Source: Lytechinus pictus (lineage: Eukaryota > Echinodermata > Echinoidea > Temnopleuroida > Toxopneustidae). Taken from it: 64,000 bases of DNA. The notes beneath the pieces were generated by a model. It had not been told where the DNA came from. It saw only the letters and a list, made by a program, of their open reading frames with translations, and searched no databases. Location: positions 6,984,501 through 7,048,500 of the forward strand of contig NC_087258.1 of the NCBI RefSeq assembly GCF_037042905.1, read 5' to 3'. Both the position numbers and the translations under genes were made by a program. Below are positions 33,919 to 45,803 of this stretch, piece after piece. Every line of letters begins with the position of its first letter. Position 1 is the first letter of the stretch.

Positions 33919-34620
33919 CGGCCCATCAGCACCCCCATCACCCCTGCTAGAATTACATTGTTTGCTAAAGTTACAGCATTAATGTGCCCACTATTTTTAA
34001 TTAATGAGTCCACTGGTCATGTACATGTATTACATAAACAGTGACCAGGCTTATTAATACAGTAACAATCATCAATTTAGCGCCATATTAAAAAAAACAC
34101 AAAATCATAAGTGGATGCATTCTCAATATATGTGCTGGATTACAGTATTAGTGTGAAATCTTGGACTCAAAACCACGTTTTGTGAATTTTGGCAATTGTT
34201 TGCCAGTCAAGATATTGTTTTGAAGTGGGAGAATTGACACTGGCATAGTTACATTGACAGCTAGAATGAAAGAAAACCACATATTTTGATATTTTATCAT
34301 TAGCATAGGTAACTTTCATTTTTGTTTGAGCAAAATTGGTTCAGAAATATTCTTCTACTTCCTCTTTCCCGTCATCCACATTTTTTTCCTCCATTTTCTG
34401 TTACTATGACTTAGGCATATAGTGTTACAATCCACTGTTCCGCTTTTTTCTGGGACACCTTGGGGTGTTTCACAAAGATTTTTTAAGCATGTCTTTGAGT
34501 CATGCTGTAAATGCTGATGTGCACATGATATGTATTGTGCAATCTTATTGATTAATATGGTGTAGTGTTCATCCTTTACTATGATTTGACCAATGTGGTA
34601 TACTGCGCTCAACTGGGAAT

Positions 34621-35023
34621 TTAAAGCTAAATTACAGTAGTTGCAGTAAAACACTAATTTTGTGAGAAAGTCTGTAAAACCAAGGTTAAGTATGACTATA
34701 TCATCGTGGATCTAGATCTGGTACAGTTACATAAACTGAACTTTATGAAATCATAAAATCTAAGCTGAAATACGATCACAGTGAAGATCGCCAACACAGA
34801 TAGGCACACGTGGGACAGTGTATTATTATTGCTGGAATAAAGACCCGACGAAAGTGACCGAATCCGAGCTTATTTTGTTTATTTCTCAGCAATTACACAA
34901 TTTCTTCCAGAATCCTTTGGTACATATTTTTTATTCATACAAACAGACACTTGGGTGGTCATTATATTAGATTCTGTAAAAAGTCATTTTGAGATCGTTA
35001 CCAGAACTGGAATTTACCTTTAA
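34621..35023 (-). mobile_element. Repeat B copy 3 (inverted, 395 bp, TTAA duplication)
   Basis: TTAA at 34621-34624 and 35020-35023 bracket exactly 395 bp, the same length as copy 1, in reverse orientation ('tctagatctggtaca', 'tcattttgagatcgttacc'). Confidence 0.92.
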
Positions 35024-35117
35024 ATGCGATGCTAAATCTTAACTCTTTGTGAAACATGTCACATGTACGAATGACAACATATATCAACCAAGCTTCTTCT
35101 TTCTTTAATTTCAACAG

Positions 35118-35244
35118 GAGACAACCTATCAAAACTACAATGAGATTCGTTTCAAGCCAACAGAGTTCAAGGAGTACTTGCTGTCCCAAGAAGTGGGTTT
35201 TACAAGCTGTGAAGTCATTGGGACTCCCGTTAACAAGTCCAAAG
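35118..35244 (+). CDS. MEPCE: MEPCE penultimate coding exon
   Basis: 127 nt, phase 0 in, phase 1 out (the last G is completed by GA of the next exon). Acceptor tttcaacag, donor gttgga. It encodes ETTYQNYNEIRFKPTEF and EVGFTSCEVIGTP, aligning with the family segment after the EPQ-W-SY motif; this is the part of the methyltransferase domain that helps hold the RNA 5' end and the SAM pocket. The open frame that starts at 35056 is only read-through of the acceptor region. Because 127 is not a multiple of three, skipping this exon would shift the frame. Confidence 0.93.
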
Positions 35245-35331
35245 GTTGGAAAAACACATTTAGTTTTTCTTGAATTCAGTTTTGAATGTTATTTCCTGGA
35301 TTTTCTTATAAAAATGACAAATTGTAATGAT

Positions 35332-35365
35332 GGTGGTGGTGGTGTTGATGATGATGATGATGAAC

Positions 35366-35432
<67 letters not shown>

Positions 35433-35500
35433 GTAGTAATGATTAAGGTGGAGGTGATGATGATGATGATGATGGTCGTGACGATTAAGAAGAAGAAGAT
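35332..35500 (+). repeat. GAT trinucleotide microsatellite
   Basis: Nearly pure (GAT)n from 35347 to about 35431, flanked by GGT/GTG and GAT imperfections, about 90 bp after the exon donor. It is the complement of the ATC array at 2321-2585. Confidence 0.95.
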
Positions 35501-35780
35501 GATGGTGATGATGAATTGTCTAATAAATTTAATGATGATAGTGATGAACATATAATTTGCTTTTGATCTAGTTTGCAATAATTATTAATGTCAATGATAT
35601 ATATTTTTTTAACTGGAAATAAATTTGAATCGGAATAATTGATGTAATGGTGATGTTTGTATCCTCTCTACCAGAGGTAATTGATGTCTGTCAGTAAAAA
35701 AGGTAGGCAATTTTTTTTCAAGTTAAAAATATATACTAGAAAACAAAACTAAAATCCCCAACTTCTGTTTTATTTTGCAG

Positions 35781-36478
35781 GATTCAGACGTCCTATGATG
35801 ATGTTCACCAAGCTACAGACGATCAGTCGACCAGTCAGCAGAAGACCCTCTACAGAGAAGCCACCCGTAACTGTGACCTCAAGTGTAACCTCATCCATTC
35901 CTGCGATCCCTCATCAACCACTGACGCAACCACGTGCTGGGTCTTCCACGCCCAAGACGGCTGGTGTTGGAGACAAGATGAAGCCGGAGGCAAAGGAGGT
36001 GCCTCCTGTAGATATTCTGGCAGGAGCTGATCCTAAACCAGTGAAGGTGAAGGAAGAGCCTCCTGTGGGTATTCCTGCAGCAGCAGATCCTTCACCTGTG
36101 GCAAAGCTAAAGGTAAGCTCTTCAGAGACTGCAGATATTGGACAGGAAGTAAGGTCCAGGGTGATTCAGGAGCCAAAGGAGGAACCAATTCTGGAGGAGG
36201 GGGGCAAAGCTGAGGTGATGGAGGCTACAGAGATGGAGCCTAAAGATATTCCAGCAGAAGTGGAAGAGGGTGGTGCTGCCACAACAGTCAAGTCTGAGGA
36301 TACTACAAAGGATGCAGTCGCTGAAACAACTCAAAAGTCAAAACCTGAGGAGATTCGGGAGAAAGGAGACACCATGGCATCTTCAGTGTCATCATCATCT
36401 AGGACACCAGAACTGGAAACAAAGAAGGGTGAACAGGAGGGTTTGGGGAGTGAAAGGGATTGTAGAAGCTCCACTTAA
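35781..36478 (+). CDS. MEPCE: MEPCE last exon with long C-terminal tail
   Basis: Acceptor tattttgcag before 35781; the split Gly codon is followed by FRRPMMMFTKL, the counterpart of the family ending GFQRPVYLFHKA in human MEPCE. Vertebrate proteins stop soon after; here the frame stays open for about 215 more residues to TAA at 36476-36478. The tail is low-complexity and acidic, rich in Pro, Glu, Lys and Ser, without membrane segments. Two related internal blocks, EVPPVDILAGADPKPVK and EEPPVGIPAAADPSPVAK, suggest a duplication. VKEE (36047-36058) and VKSE further on fit the SUMO consensus psi-K-x-E. Probably intrinsically disordered; its function is unknown. Confidence 0.9.
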
Positions 36479-36901
36479 AAGGTTTCCTGAAAGAATATCA
36501 CAAGACGATCACCCTGAAATTTTAATCATACATATCATGCACATGCTTGCACTTCTGGTCAGCAAACCAGAAATTATTAATTAATGGAGGATATTTGTTT
36601 GTTAATTTGAGAGTGAAAACACCGTTTTTCTTTCTCTGATACACCAATTCTTTATTGGAAGTGAGATTAAACATGAAATTTAAATTCTCACTGTATTGTT
36701 TAATCTTGCTAATTGTTTTGAACTTTTGTCTTGTTTGTTACATGTGAAGAAATTTTCTTGTACATTCTCAACAAAGAAATCTTTCTAAAGTAACCGGAAA
36801 AAAGAAGAAGATAGTTGGAAATTAAAATAGAAGAAAATCTTAAAAATTTCAGGGGGAAGGTGATGTTTGACTTAAAGTATGCAGATGTCACATCTAATAA
36901 A
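36479..36901 (+). other. Probable MEPCE 3'UTR with candidate poly(A) signal
   Basis: The first AATAAA after the stop lies at 36896-36901 (ctAATAAAatt). A further one is near 36976, and a distant AATAAA is at 47290-47295. Sequence alone cannot say which is used. Confidence 0.4.
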
Positions 36902-38077
36902 ATTACATGCTGGTTTTAATACAAGAACCACTATTATCAATATTTTGACAGTTTTGAAATGAAAATTTTTTAAAAATAAATGCATGTTAGTTTATAGACA
37001 TGAAAATTAAAAACAAGCACATAGAACTAAGTAGAAACAAGCATTTTTTGGCAAGATATTGTCACATATTTGTGGTCTTAATGATGATTCTCTTGATCCC
37101 CAAACTTGTCCCTTGTGGGGTAATTTGGAGATCTGGAAAAACGGAAACAACAAGAGGCACATATCCATACATCATATAAAATGAGGGCTGCATAACTGAC
37201 ACAATCAACTGCAGCAGATCCAGTGGAGTTAGATAAAGTACCATTTCAGAGGTTGTATTTTTAGTGCACAATAGTCGGCCCCTCTAAGCTTCTGTCTCTA
37301 ATCCGACTGACTCTGAGCCTGATCAATGTTATTTAAAACTTTTCAACATGGTTTGCCACCTATACGGATACAACTAATTGTGCGATAGATTGTCCTTGTA
37401 TGCAGGTGTATAAAGTAAAAAATAGAAACAAATGTTTTCTGATTATCTGTTAGTTTTGATTTCAACAATACTTGCTCCATAACCAAAACATCGACAGGAG
37501 GAAAACAACATTTGCCATCAATCTAAATTTGGCACTTTCGCTTCATGAATTTTGGAATAAATACAAGACAGAGGAATCGCTTTTTTTGTTCTCTTTTCCA
37601 AATACCATCATGGTCGCTCATGATAGGAACATGAAGGAAATGAACCTATTCAAAGGACGATATTGTTCTTCCCTTGGCATCTAATTAGATCAAGACGTTA
37701 GTTTTAACGCTTGACGTCATGGCACATCCTTGAGAGCTGATTTTTTGTTTGTGTTGATGAGACCATTACTGTAGTCTGCACTTTCAGACCTTAAGGCATG
37801 ATTCAACTAAAGTTTAAAAGTTGAAACCATTCCCAGGGTTTTTAGCGGAGATGTCAGTCTTCAGGCTTTTGCCTGATTTAAGGCCAAAACAACTTCCCAT
37901 TTCAGGCTTTTACATTGTATGACTGACTTCTTCTCAGGCCAAGTGAGTAAAACTAAATGACATCCCTGTTTTAGGCATTTTTGCATAAAATCCAGACCTT
38001 CATTTTTGAGGAGCGCGATCGCGCCGGCGCTCCTACCGCGCTCCTTAAAAAATAAATAAATGAAAAATCGCGCTCCT
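36902..38077. other. Intergenic sequence without supported gene
   Basis: AT-rich DNA with a short stretch of repeated 'caggcttttgcctgatttaagg' words at 37850-37990 and GC-rich 'gaggagcgcgatcgcgccggcgctcc' at about 38010. No coding exon recognised. Confidence 0.5.
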
Positions 38078-38172
38078 AAAAAAAAAAAAAATTGCTAAAA
38101 TTTCACATTTTACATCTTTAAATCCATGAAATGGCCATCTATTTTCCATAATTGTAAAATGTGAAATTTTAG

Positions 38173-38203
<31 letters not shown>
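38078..38203. repeat. Inverted repeat with A-run and T-run ends
   Basis: Arms ATTGCTAAAATTTCACATTT..ACA and the complementary stretch at about 38152-38175 enclose a 50-bp loop; outside the arms are an A-run and a long T-run. The flanking word GAGCGCGAT recurs on both sides (about 38014 and 38209). A further palindromic patch GAGGAGCTCAATTGAGCTCC lies near 38383. Confidence 0.75.
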
Positions 38204-38965
38204 GAGCTGGAGCGCGATATTTTGTTAACGTATTGACCCAGGCCTACTTTCACCACAGATTAATTAATAGCTACACAGCTATTGCATATACGATGTTAAG
38301 AAAAATCTACAATTTATCATACATGTATTGTGTTGAATTGATTTGATTTGAGCTCCTCAAGCATGTCAAGGAGAGCGATTCTGAGGAGCTCAATTGAGCT
38401 CCTCCAAAAAATAAGGAGAGCGATTTATTGAGCTCCACGAAATTATAAACGTAAAGGACTGAAAATCCAATTACTGGTACATGTATGCACATACTTTACG
38501 AGCATGAATGGCCATTGCACATGTCATGAGGGTTATATCTGTACCCCTATACATCATACTGATAACCATGATTTAAAAGGGGAATTAACCCTCAAAGTAC
38601 ATTTTTTCACTGGAAGGGGAAAATGAGAAATACATCAAACATTGCTGAAAATCAACTAATAAAAATAATTATGACTTCAAAATTGAACTCGTTTGGCGGA
38701 ATCTTCCTATAAAACCTTTTTTGTGAGTTCGGGCCTTTGTTTACTGGAAGCAATAGAGATCCAGGTTATAAGCAGCAATGTGTACATGTAGGACCTATGA
38801 CCCATATTTTGTGATCATCACAGATGAAGGTGACACTCTCCTATAATCTGCTGTACGAACTGTCAGGTTGGGAGGGATGCCTTCCACATGCTGGATCATT
38901 GCTTATGGTTTGTGTCCAGAGTAGCGTGAGGATTTGGGTAAGGTTTTGAGGTTAGTGATTTCAAC

Positions 38966-39238
38966 TTAAATTCCAGTTGTGGTAAAAACCGTAAAATTGA
39001 TTTGAACAAGATCCAATAAAATGATCACCAAAGTGTTTGTATGTACTGTATAAAAAGGATATGTGGCAAGCAATTACGATCAAAAAGAGAAATTTCTAAC
39101 AAAGTAGTAAGTAAATAAGCATGGCATTCTATTGGGTTGACCAGACTTTTTACAAATCATGATAATACACGATCCCATGTATACTTATCTGTGTTAGTGA
39201 TTTTTAGCGTACTCTGGATTCAATCTAGATTCCAGTAT
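38966..39238 (+). mobile_element. Repeat B copy 4 (right part lost)
   Basis: TTAA then ATTCCAGTTGTGGTAA, 'aatgatcaccaaagtgtttg' and 'gataatacacgatcccatgt' follow the family order; the right terminus is not recognisable. Confidence 0.75.
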
Positions 39239-39406
39239 TTTGCACCTGTTGGGTTTACATGTTTGTGTCAAAATTGCTAGATCTATATTGATAAAAAAGA
39301 ATTATGATGGCATCTACTGTTACTTCATGAGGTGTTCAAAGCCCCTCAAGAAAGTATTGCTCACTGCCATTCTGCATGTTTGCTTCATGTTAATTTGTAG
39401 ATTTTT

Positions 39407-40575
39407 GTCTCGCCTGCATAGCAGAGCGAGACTATGCGCCGCTTTTCCGACGGCGGCGGCGACGGCGGCGGCGGCGGCGGCGTCAACATCAAATCTTAAC
39501 CTAAGGTTAAGTTTTTGAAATGACATCATAACTTCGAAAGTATATGGACCTAGTTCATGAAACTTGGACATAAGGTTAATCAAGTATTACTGAACATCCT
39601 GCCTGAGTTTCAGGTCACATGACCAAGGTCAAAGGTCATTTAGGGTCAATGAACTTAGACCATGTTGGGAAAATTATTTTCAAAATCTTAACCAAAGGTT
39701 AAGTTTTTGAAATGACATCATAACTTAGAAAGTATATGGACCTAGTTCATGAAACTTGGGCATAAGGTTAATCAAGTATTAGTGAACATCCTGCTCGCGT
39801 TTCAGGTCACATGACCAAGGTCAAAGGTCATTTAGGGTCAATGAACTTTGGTCAAGTTGGGGGTATTTGTTGAATTACTATCATAACTTTGAAAATATAT
39901 GGATCTAGTCCATGAAACTTGGACATAAGGTTAATCAAGTATAAGTGAACATCCTGCTTGAGTTTCAGGTCACATGACCAAGGTCAAAGGTCATTTAGGG
40001 TCAATGAACTTTGGCCGTGTTGGGGGTATTTGTTAAATTACCATCCTAACTCTGAAAGTTTATGGATCTAGTTCATAAAACTTGGACATAAGAGTAATCA
40101 AGTATCACTGAACATCTTGTACGAGTTTCAGGTCACATGACCATGGTCAAAAGTCATTAAAGGTCAATGAACTTTGGCCGTGTTGGGGGTATTTGTTGAA
40201 TTACCATCCTAACTCTGAAAGTTTATAGATCTAGTTCATAAAACTTGAGATATAAGAGTAATCAAGCATCACTGAACATCCCCTGTGAGTTTCAGGTCAC
40301 AAAACCAAGTCAAAGGTCAGTTAAGGTCAATAAACTTAGGCCATGTTGGGGTAATTGTTGAAGTGCCATCATAACTTTGAAAGTTTATGGATAGAGTGAA
40401 TGAAATGTGGACATGGGTGTAGTTGACAGTCTTAAGTCTCTGTTCAAATGTCATTTATGGTCAATGAACGTGGTATTATGTCATTATATGAATGATGTTT
40501 TTGTGAATGATTATTTTATAGTAGTTTTCAAAGTTAGCACTGCTGCTATATTAAATTGCGTAATGCAGGCGAGAC
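39407..40575. mobile_element. TIR-bounded tandem-repeat element with DR1-like sites
   Basis: Ends GTCTCGCCTGCATA and ATGCAGGCGAGAC are inverted copies; the left end also forms its own hairpin (GTCTCGC..GCGAGAC, 39407-39432) and is followed by a CGG/GGC-rich patch (39449-39481). The interior is about six diverged tandem units of 160-192 bp, each containing 'agttcatgaaacttggacataag', 'gtttcaggtcacatgacca' and AGGTCAAAGGTCA (exact at 39626, 39818, 39981; decayed in later units). No target duplication was found. It resembles tandem-repeat-carrying non-autonomous elements known from marine invertebrates. Confidence 0.8.
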
Positions 40576-40832
40576 TGCCAGAGGCGTTCCACTTGTTTAT
40601 CCCAGCACTTGTTGCCATATCAAATGTCATTGAATTATTGGGCTCATTTGAATATAAAATAAATGTTAGAATTTTCCATGCTTGAATCTGAGACTAACTA
40701 TCATGGGAGACCATATTTGCCAGACATCGTAATAATTGGCCAACTGGGAGAATTAATATCGAATAATTGGCTTTTACTCACACCGAACTCAAGGTGTGGT
40801 TACAGTTCAATGTGTTAGACTTGTGCGAGTAC

Positions 40833-41062
40833 TGCATTGTTGCATTTTCAAGAAAAAAATTAGACAGCTATGTCAATACAAGTGGAGGTCTGAAACCAGA
40901 CTAACAAAATAAATAATATTTCATGATTTGGCAATTAAACTTGGGTTTTGCATTGTTGCATTTAAATAAAGTTTTCAGACAGCTAAATACGTCATTACAA
41001 GTGGAGGTCTGCAACCAAAATAACAAATTGAATGTTATTCCATGATTAGGCAATAGAACCAA
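40833..41062. repeat. 117-bp tandem duplication
   Basis: GCATTGTTGCATTT, 'agacagcta..tac..tacaagtggaggtctg' and 'tccatgatt.ggcaat' recur once with a 117-bp period and moderate divergence. Confidence 0.85.
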
Positions 41063-41904
41063 AAAGTTCTTGTTTGATCTTGAATGATACATCTGCACAA
41101 GATAATTCCAAATTACATTACTCAGTAAGAAAGATAAAATCATTGAAAGTCTTTGTCAAACAGATGCCTGACTAATGAGCAATATGCTTATAAATAATAT
41201 ACCTAACTTTGCACACTTTACAAAATGCTTTATAGTGGGTCTGAATGAAGAGACTAGAGACCATAATGACTGCCCAGACAAATCATGATCCTGATGCTCA
41301 TATCAGATTGAGTTTGTCATATATTAATAAGAACCCCTTGTTTCACCAGGGACCTGTCATCACCAAGAATTGATAAAAATCTCAAAAGATGTTTCTCCAC
41401 AGCTATAGATATAGAAGTATCAGATTGTTTATGTTGATTTTTTTAAAATATTTTTCATTGGAGCTAGCCATAAAACAACATATTAATTTTACAAAATAGA
41501 AACATGATACATATCTTCAAGACTTAAATTACTCCATTAAAAGACAAAAAGTTAAACATCTTGGCCTAGGTATTTTGTTGTCTGCTCGAAGACACTAACG
41601 GCTAGTCTGTACAGGCAGACCTTTCTACAATATTACTCATAGTTACACAGTCTTGAGCAGAGACTAATTTTGTCAGTCCCGTCACAATGAGTTACAAGTA
41701 TTCAATTTGTAGTCTCTAAAAGTCTAAATGCAGACTCCACTTGATTGAATAACAGTGGTATCCAGGATAGTTGTGCAAGGTTGAGATTGGGAGTGAGACT
41801 ATTGCAATGGAGTTCATTGTCTGACAATGGTTTGAGTTTTAAGTGTGCCACCTCTTGACTTCCTGTCTCGACCCATGGGACCTGTGAGCAATAGGCTGGA
41901 TAAT

Positions 41905-42450
41905 GTAATGCCTTTTTCTCATAAACCGTAGGATAGATCCAGCATGTTTACCTATGTATGGGACTAGAGAAGGAGTTTTGGTTTAAAAGGAAAAAAAAAA
42001 ATAGAATTAGGTTTGAATGAAGTCATTGCCACAAGAATCAGAGTTAGGGACAACAAGTAATAAATAATTGGGGATTACTGAAGCTAAGCTTGAGAAAAAA
42101 TTGTAATGCTTTTTTTCTCATGAACCATAAAAGAGATCTATAATCTTTACCTATGCAAGGATTGTTGGGGTTTACTTGAAATTTTCAAAAGAAAATATTT
42201 GGGTATGAATATTAGTAATTTCCACAGGAACCATTACAGCTATGGACAACTAGTAATAAATTGGGGGATTATTATTAAGGCTAAACTTGGGGGAAAAGTT
42301 GTAAAGCTTTTATTTCAGAAAACAGTAGGATAGATCTAACATCTTTACCTATGTATGAGACTAGAGTATTGTTCGGGTTGAAAAATAATTATTGCCATCC
42401 AAATCATAGAAGGATCAACATAGCCAAACAACTTACAGTATACTACTTTG
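41905..42450. repeat. Three-unit 198-bp tandem repeat
   Basis: Units start at 41905, 42103 and 42301, an exact 198-bp spacing, with shared words 'cataaaccgtaggatagatc', 'tttacctatg' and 'acaac.agtaataaat' in the first two. The units are clearly diverged from each other. Confidence 0.75.
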
Positions 42451-43499
42451 CCGTACTATGGCAAAAGGAAGAAAGTTACAAAATTGTCATTTGTTGTAAA
42501 TGAGCAATGTGTGTTCGTCATTTACATAGGCATCATGCAATTTATCAGCATATTTTCTTCAATATCTTTTCATAGAACACAATCATTTCTTCCTCAAATT
42601 TTGCCTGAAGGTGCAACATACAAAAGGTGTGTTAGAAACAACAATAACTCAAATTTGACTGATGTGTCACTTGCTTCCTTTTGCCCAAGTTGAGCAGTAC
42701 TAAAGCCACACGTGAGCTTGATGCACACACATACTGCTTATGCAAGTGATGCAGTCAGTGTTTTTACATTTGACATGTTAAATTTGGAGATAATATCCAT
42801 AATATCCATACCCTGTCAGATTTCATGTACCAGTAACCATATATTTTTTTACCCGATAATCGTAATAATTATTCCTGTCCTATTTTTGCTGTTCTCTTGT
42901 TTTAACTCACTGATTGTCTTGTTTCACATTCCCTTGCCAACAAAGGATATAGAGTAAAACATATTGGGGGAAGGACCTTGACTTCAAACAGAAAAAATGT
43001 GCCAAATTTGTGGATAACATTTCAGAAATCAAAACATTAATCTTGACATGAGATATTTGTTTCTTCAGGGAATTAATGAGACAATGGAGTTGATATTTGA
43101 TAACATTTCCAATTTATAAATATTTGGGAAAGAAAACTTACATTTTTCACAATCTTTTCATGAATTCTCTTATAGAAGCCTTTCTCATGTTTTCTTGAGG
43201 TAGAAGGTACCAAACTGTTGAGGGATGTGTCATGGTGACATTGAGTCAGAATGAAAAATCACTAAATCCACACATATGAAGTACCATGAGTGAGTTACTA
43301 AAAACGGAGGCTATCCATTTTAAAGCCAGAAATCATTTGTTCTGTGAAAAAAATGTGTGTATTTGGGGGATATTTTAGGAACACTTTCAAGTTAAATGTT
43401 GTTATTTCCTAATGTAAAAGATTTTACTTCAACACCATGAAATTTATTTTGAGTAATCCTAATTGCAACTTTAGGACAAGTACTTGGAGTTGCACAAAG
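42451..43499. other. Intergenic sequence without supported gene
   Basis: Ordinary AT-rich sequence; open frames here show no recognisable protein and no splice context that I can defend. Confidence 0.5.
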
Positions 43500-43905
43500 G
43501 ATTTCATAAGAAAGTCTTTAAAATCAAAGTTGAATGTAGCCATATACACGTATGAAGTGCTATGAGTGAGATCTAGACTTGGTTTATTTACATAAACCTA
43601 ATTCTATGAAATCTTGAAATCTAAGGTGCAAATAATCAAATTGATGGTGAAATTGATGATCACCAACATAGATAAATACACATGGGACTGTGTAGTCTAT
43701 TGCTAGCGATTAGATTCATCACCTGGCTCGAATGTCATCCTTACTCTGTCAATTTCTCAAAAAATTTCACATTTTCTATCAGGATCATATGGCACATACT
43801 CTTTAATTATTTATACATACAAACACATTGGTGGTCATTTTATTGGACTCTTTTGGAACCATTTTTTTTTTGTTTTTTACCACAACTGGCATTTATTTTT
43901 AACCC
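43500..43905 (-). mobile_element. Repeat B copy 5 (inverted, diverged)
   Basis: 'aagaaagtctttaaaatcaaagttg', 'agtgagatctagacttggtt' and 'ccacaactggcatttatttttaa' follow the order of copy 3. The right flank still shows TTAA. Confidence 0.75.
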
Positions 43906-44058
43906 AAGTTTAGAGACTGAACCTGCGCAAGAATGGGCTGTAGTCTATGGAAAACATGTGTCATAGCGAAATCATTCAGTCTCCAACCAGTTAAGAGCCT
44001 GCTATGTGCAAGATCCATGCATGTACAATGTACTAGAAGAGTTTACTGTCTTCATTCA

Positions 44059-44524
44059 GGGCACACACCACTAACTATTTCCCCATAGACTCATGTGTTA
44101 AAAATGAGATTTGAAAAAATCGCCAAAAATAAGTCATAGAAACGACATCATCCACACCTTTATCATTTGGTAGTGTATCCAATATCCTTCAAATGCTAAA
44201 GATATGAAAAGGTGTTTTTCAATATTTTTTCGCGCTACAGGGGCTCAAACCAAGACTACGTGCAAACTTGGTTGCAGTCACAGTGCTCACTGGGTTTCTT
44301 GGGCAACTAATTAAGTTCCCATAAAACCCAGCATTGACAAATTACTGCTCTCCCATGGGACTGAACAGATCCAGTAGTAATCCCTCTCTATGCCCATATG
44401 AAAAAAATTGTTCAGATATGCACCGTTGATTTTATATGAATATTTTTCCAACCATTACATCATTTTAGGTACGGGTCTAAAGGGGATTCCCGAAATTGCC
44501 GGATCCTATTAGTGGTGTGCGCCC
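44059..44524. repeat. Fold-back element with GGGCRCACACCACTAA ends
   Basis: GGGCACACACCACTAA at the left is mirrored by TTAGTGGTGTGCGCCC, with one mismatch (the right end carries a single extra T-A step). The 466-bp interior is non-coding. No convincing target duplication. Confidence 0.8.
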
Positions 44525-45470
44525 ATTATCACTTGAAAAGCAAACTGAAGAGGGCAGTCTTCAAAATTCAGATTTTTGTCATGATAGACCTCAACATGAC
44601 TTAAATGACATGTGTATTTCTGGTTAATGTAAATCTATGTTAAAGTCAAGCTTTGATGTATCCTATTTTGGAAAAGATGGTAGTGTTTTCTGATGTTAAC
44701 AAACAGGTGTGAATAATAAATGAATAAGTTACCAATTCAAATTCTGATAAATTTTATATTGGTTTTGATTGGTTTTGAGGCTTAGGCTGATGATAACATC
44801 AGCTTTACACTAGTCGTCAATGCTGACTTTGAATCACTCGGTCATCTGACCTGTATTTTAACATCCTATCCAAGGGATTATGAGACAGTCCATTTGGGAC
44901 ACCTAAACCTGTTGACCACTGAATTCAGCAATTGCCATAGGTTTTGTACAGGGACATTCTGAATCTCTTAGGCAAGGTGTTAATTGTACAAGATAACACA
45001 CATTTCCCATGTGCTCACCTACAGAAAAAAAATCATTGGCATCGTATACAATGAACTTCCAAGCTTTTATAAAATGTAGGGGTTTACGCCTCTATTCCCA
45101 TCCCATAAGTTTTGATGTTTTGATTGACTAACCTGACTTTTTGAAGGAAATTAATTCAAGAAAATTTATTTATTTGATTGCATTTGAAGATCAAGTAATA
45201 TATTTCATTTGCTGATGAAATTGCTCCATTGATTTTGGAAACGTATCATTCACGGGCATTTAATTTACTAGAACAAATGAAACTGAAGAATGATGAGAGA
45301 AATAACAACTTTAGTATAAATATTAAAGATTATTATGAGACATTTTTTGTTTGCTGGAAAAAGAAAGAAAAGCATGATTCAGGTGGAAAATTGCTTATTC
45401 ATTTCACAGTATATGATCTCCTTGTATCCATTACTTTCTAAAACTGGTTTTCCCTTCTACATTTACACAT

Positions 45471-45803
45471 TTAACCCATTTGTGACAAAGTTACATGTTT
45501 TTGGCTTTGACTTATTTATTCTTTTATAGAGAAACCTAAAATGAATCTAAATACAAAAGAAGGGGTTCGAAAATTTTATTGTGAATTTCTATTGCATGGG
45601 TATGGTGTTAAAGGAATTTTAATTGGACTCTGATGGAAACTACAAGACTGCTGTTTTTCCTTAATAATTGGCACATGTCTTACTTGCAGAAATATTTTCC
45701 CATTAATTTGCAAACTTACAAAAGGAAAATATAAGTATTGCCAATTTGGAAAATTGCTCACAAAAATAAGGCTCCAGGTGTATCGTTGTCACGAATGGGT
45801 TAA
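45471..45803. mobile_element. TTAA-flanked MITE (CCCATTYGTGACAA ends)
   Basis: TTAA at 45471-45474 and 45800-45803 bracket 325 bp starting CCCATTTGTGACAA and ending TTGTCACGAATGGG... before TTAA, an inverted pair with one mismatch. A third distinct TTAA-targeting family in the window. Confidence 0.85.

Larger units (their letters stand above)
2215..35117 (+). other. MEPCE intron, about 33 kb, filled with mobile elements
   Basis: Donor gtaggt at 2215 and acceptor ttaatttcaacag ending at 35117; both sides are joined in phase 0 by conserved MEPCE residues (KMT then ETTYQNY). The intron holds the Gypsy retrotransposon, SINEs, at least a dozen fold-back elements and two tandem arrays, listed separately. 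Stretches 2590-3460, 7570-8130, 14340-15080, 16850-17350 and 18950-19890 show no gene or named repeat that I can support. Confidence 0.9.

Noticed and set aside
39240-39583. Alanine-run frames on both strands.
   Set aside because: Caused by the CGG/GGC-rich patch at the left end of the tandem-repeat element.
45229-45441. 70-residue frame with lysine-rich composition.
   Set aside because: No family resemblance, AT-rich surroundings, and overlapped by another frame; it looks like chance.
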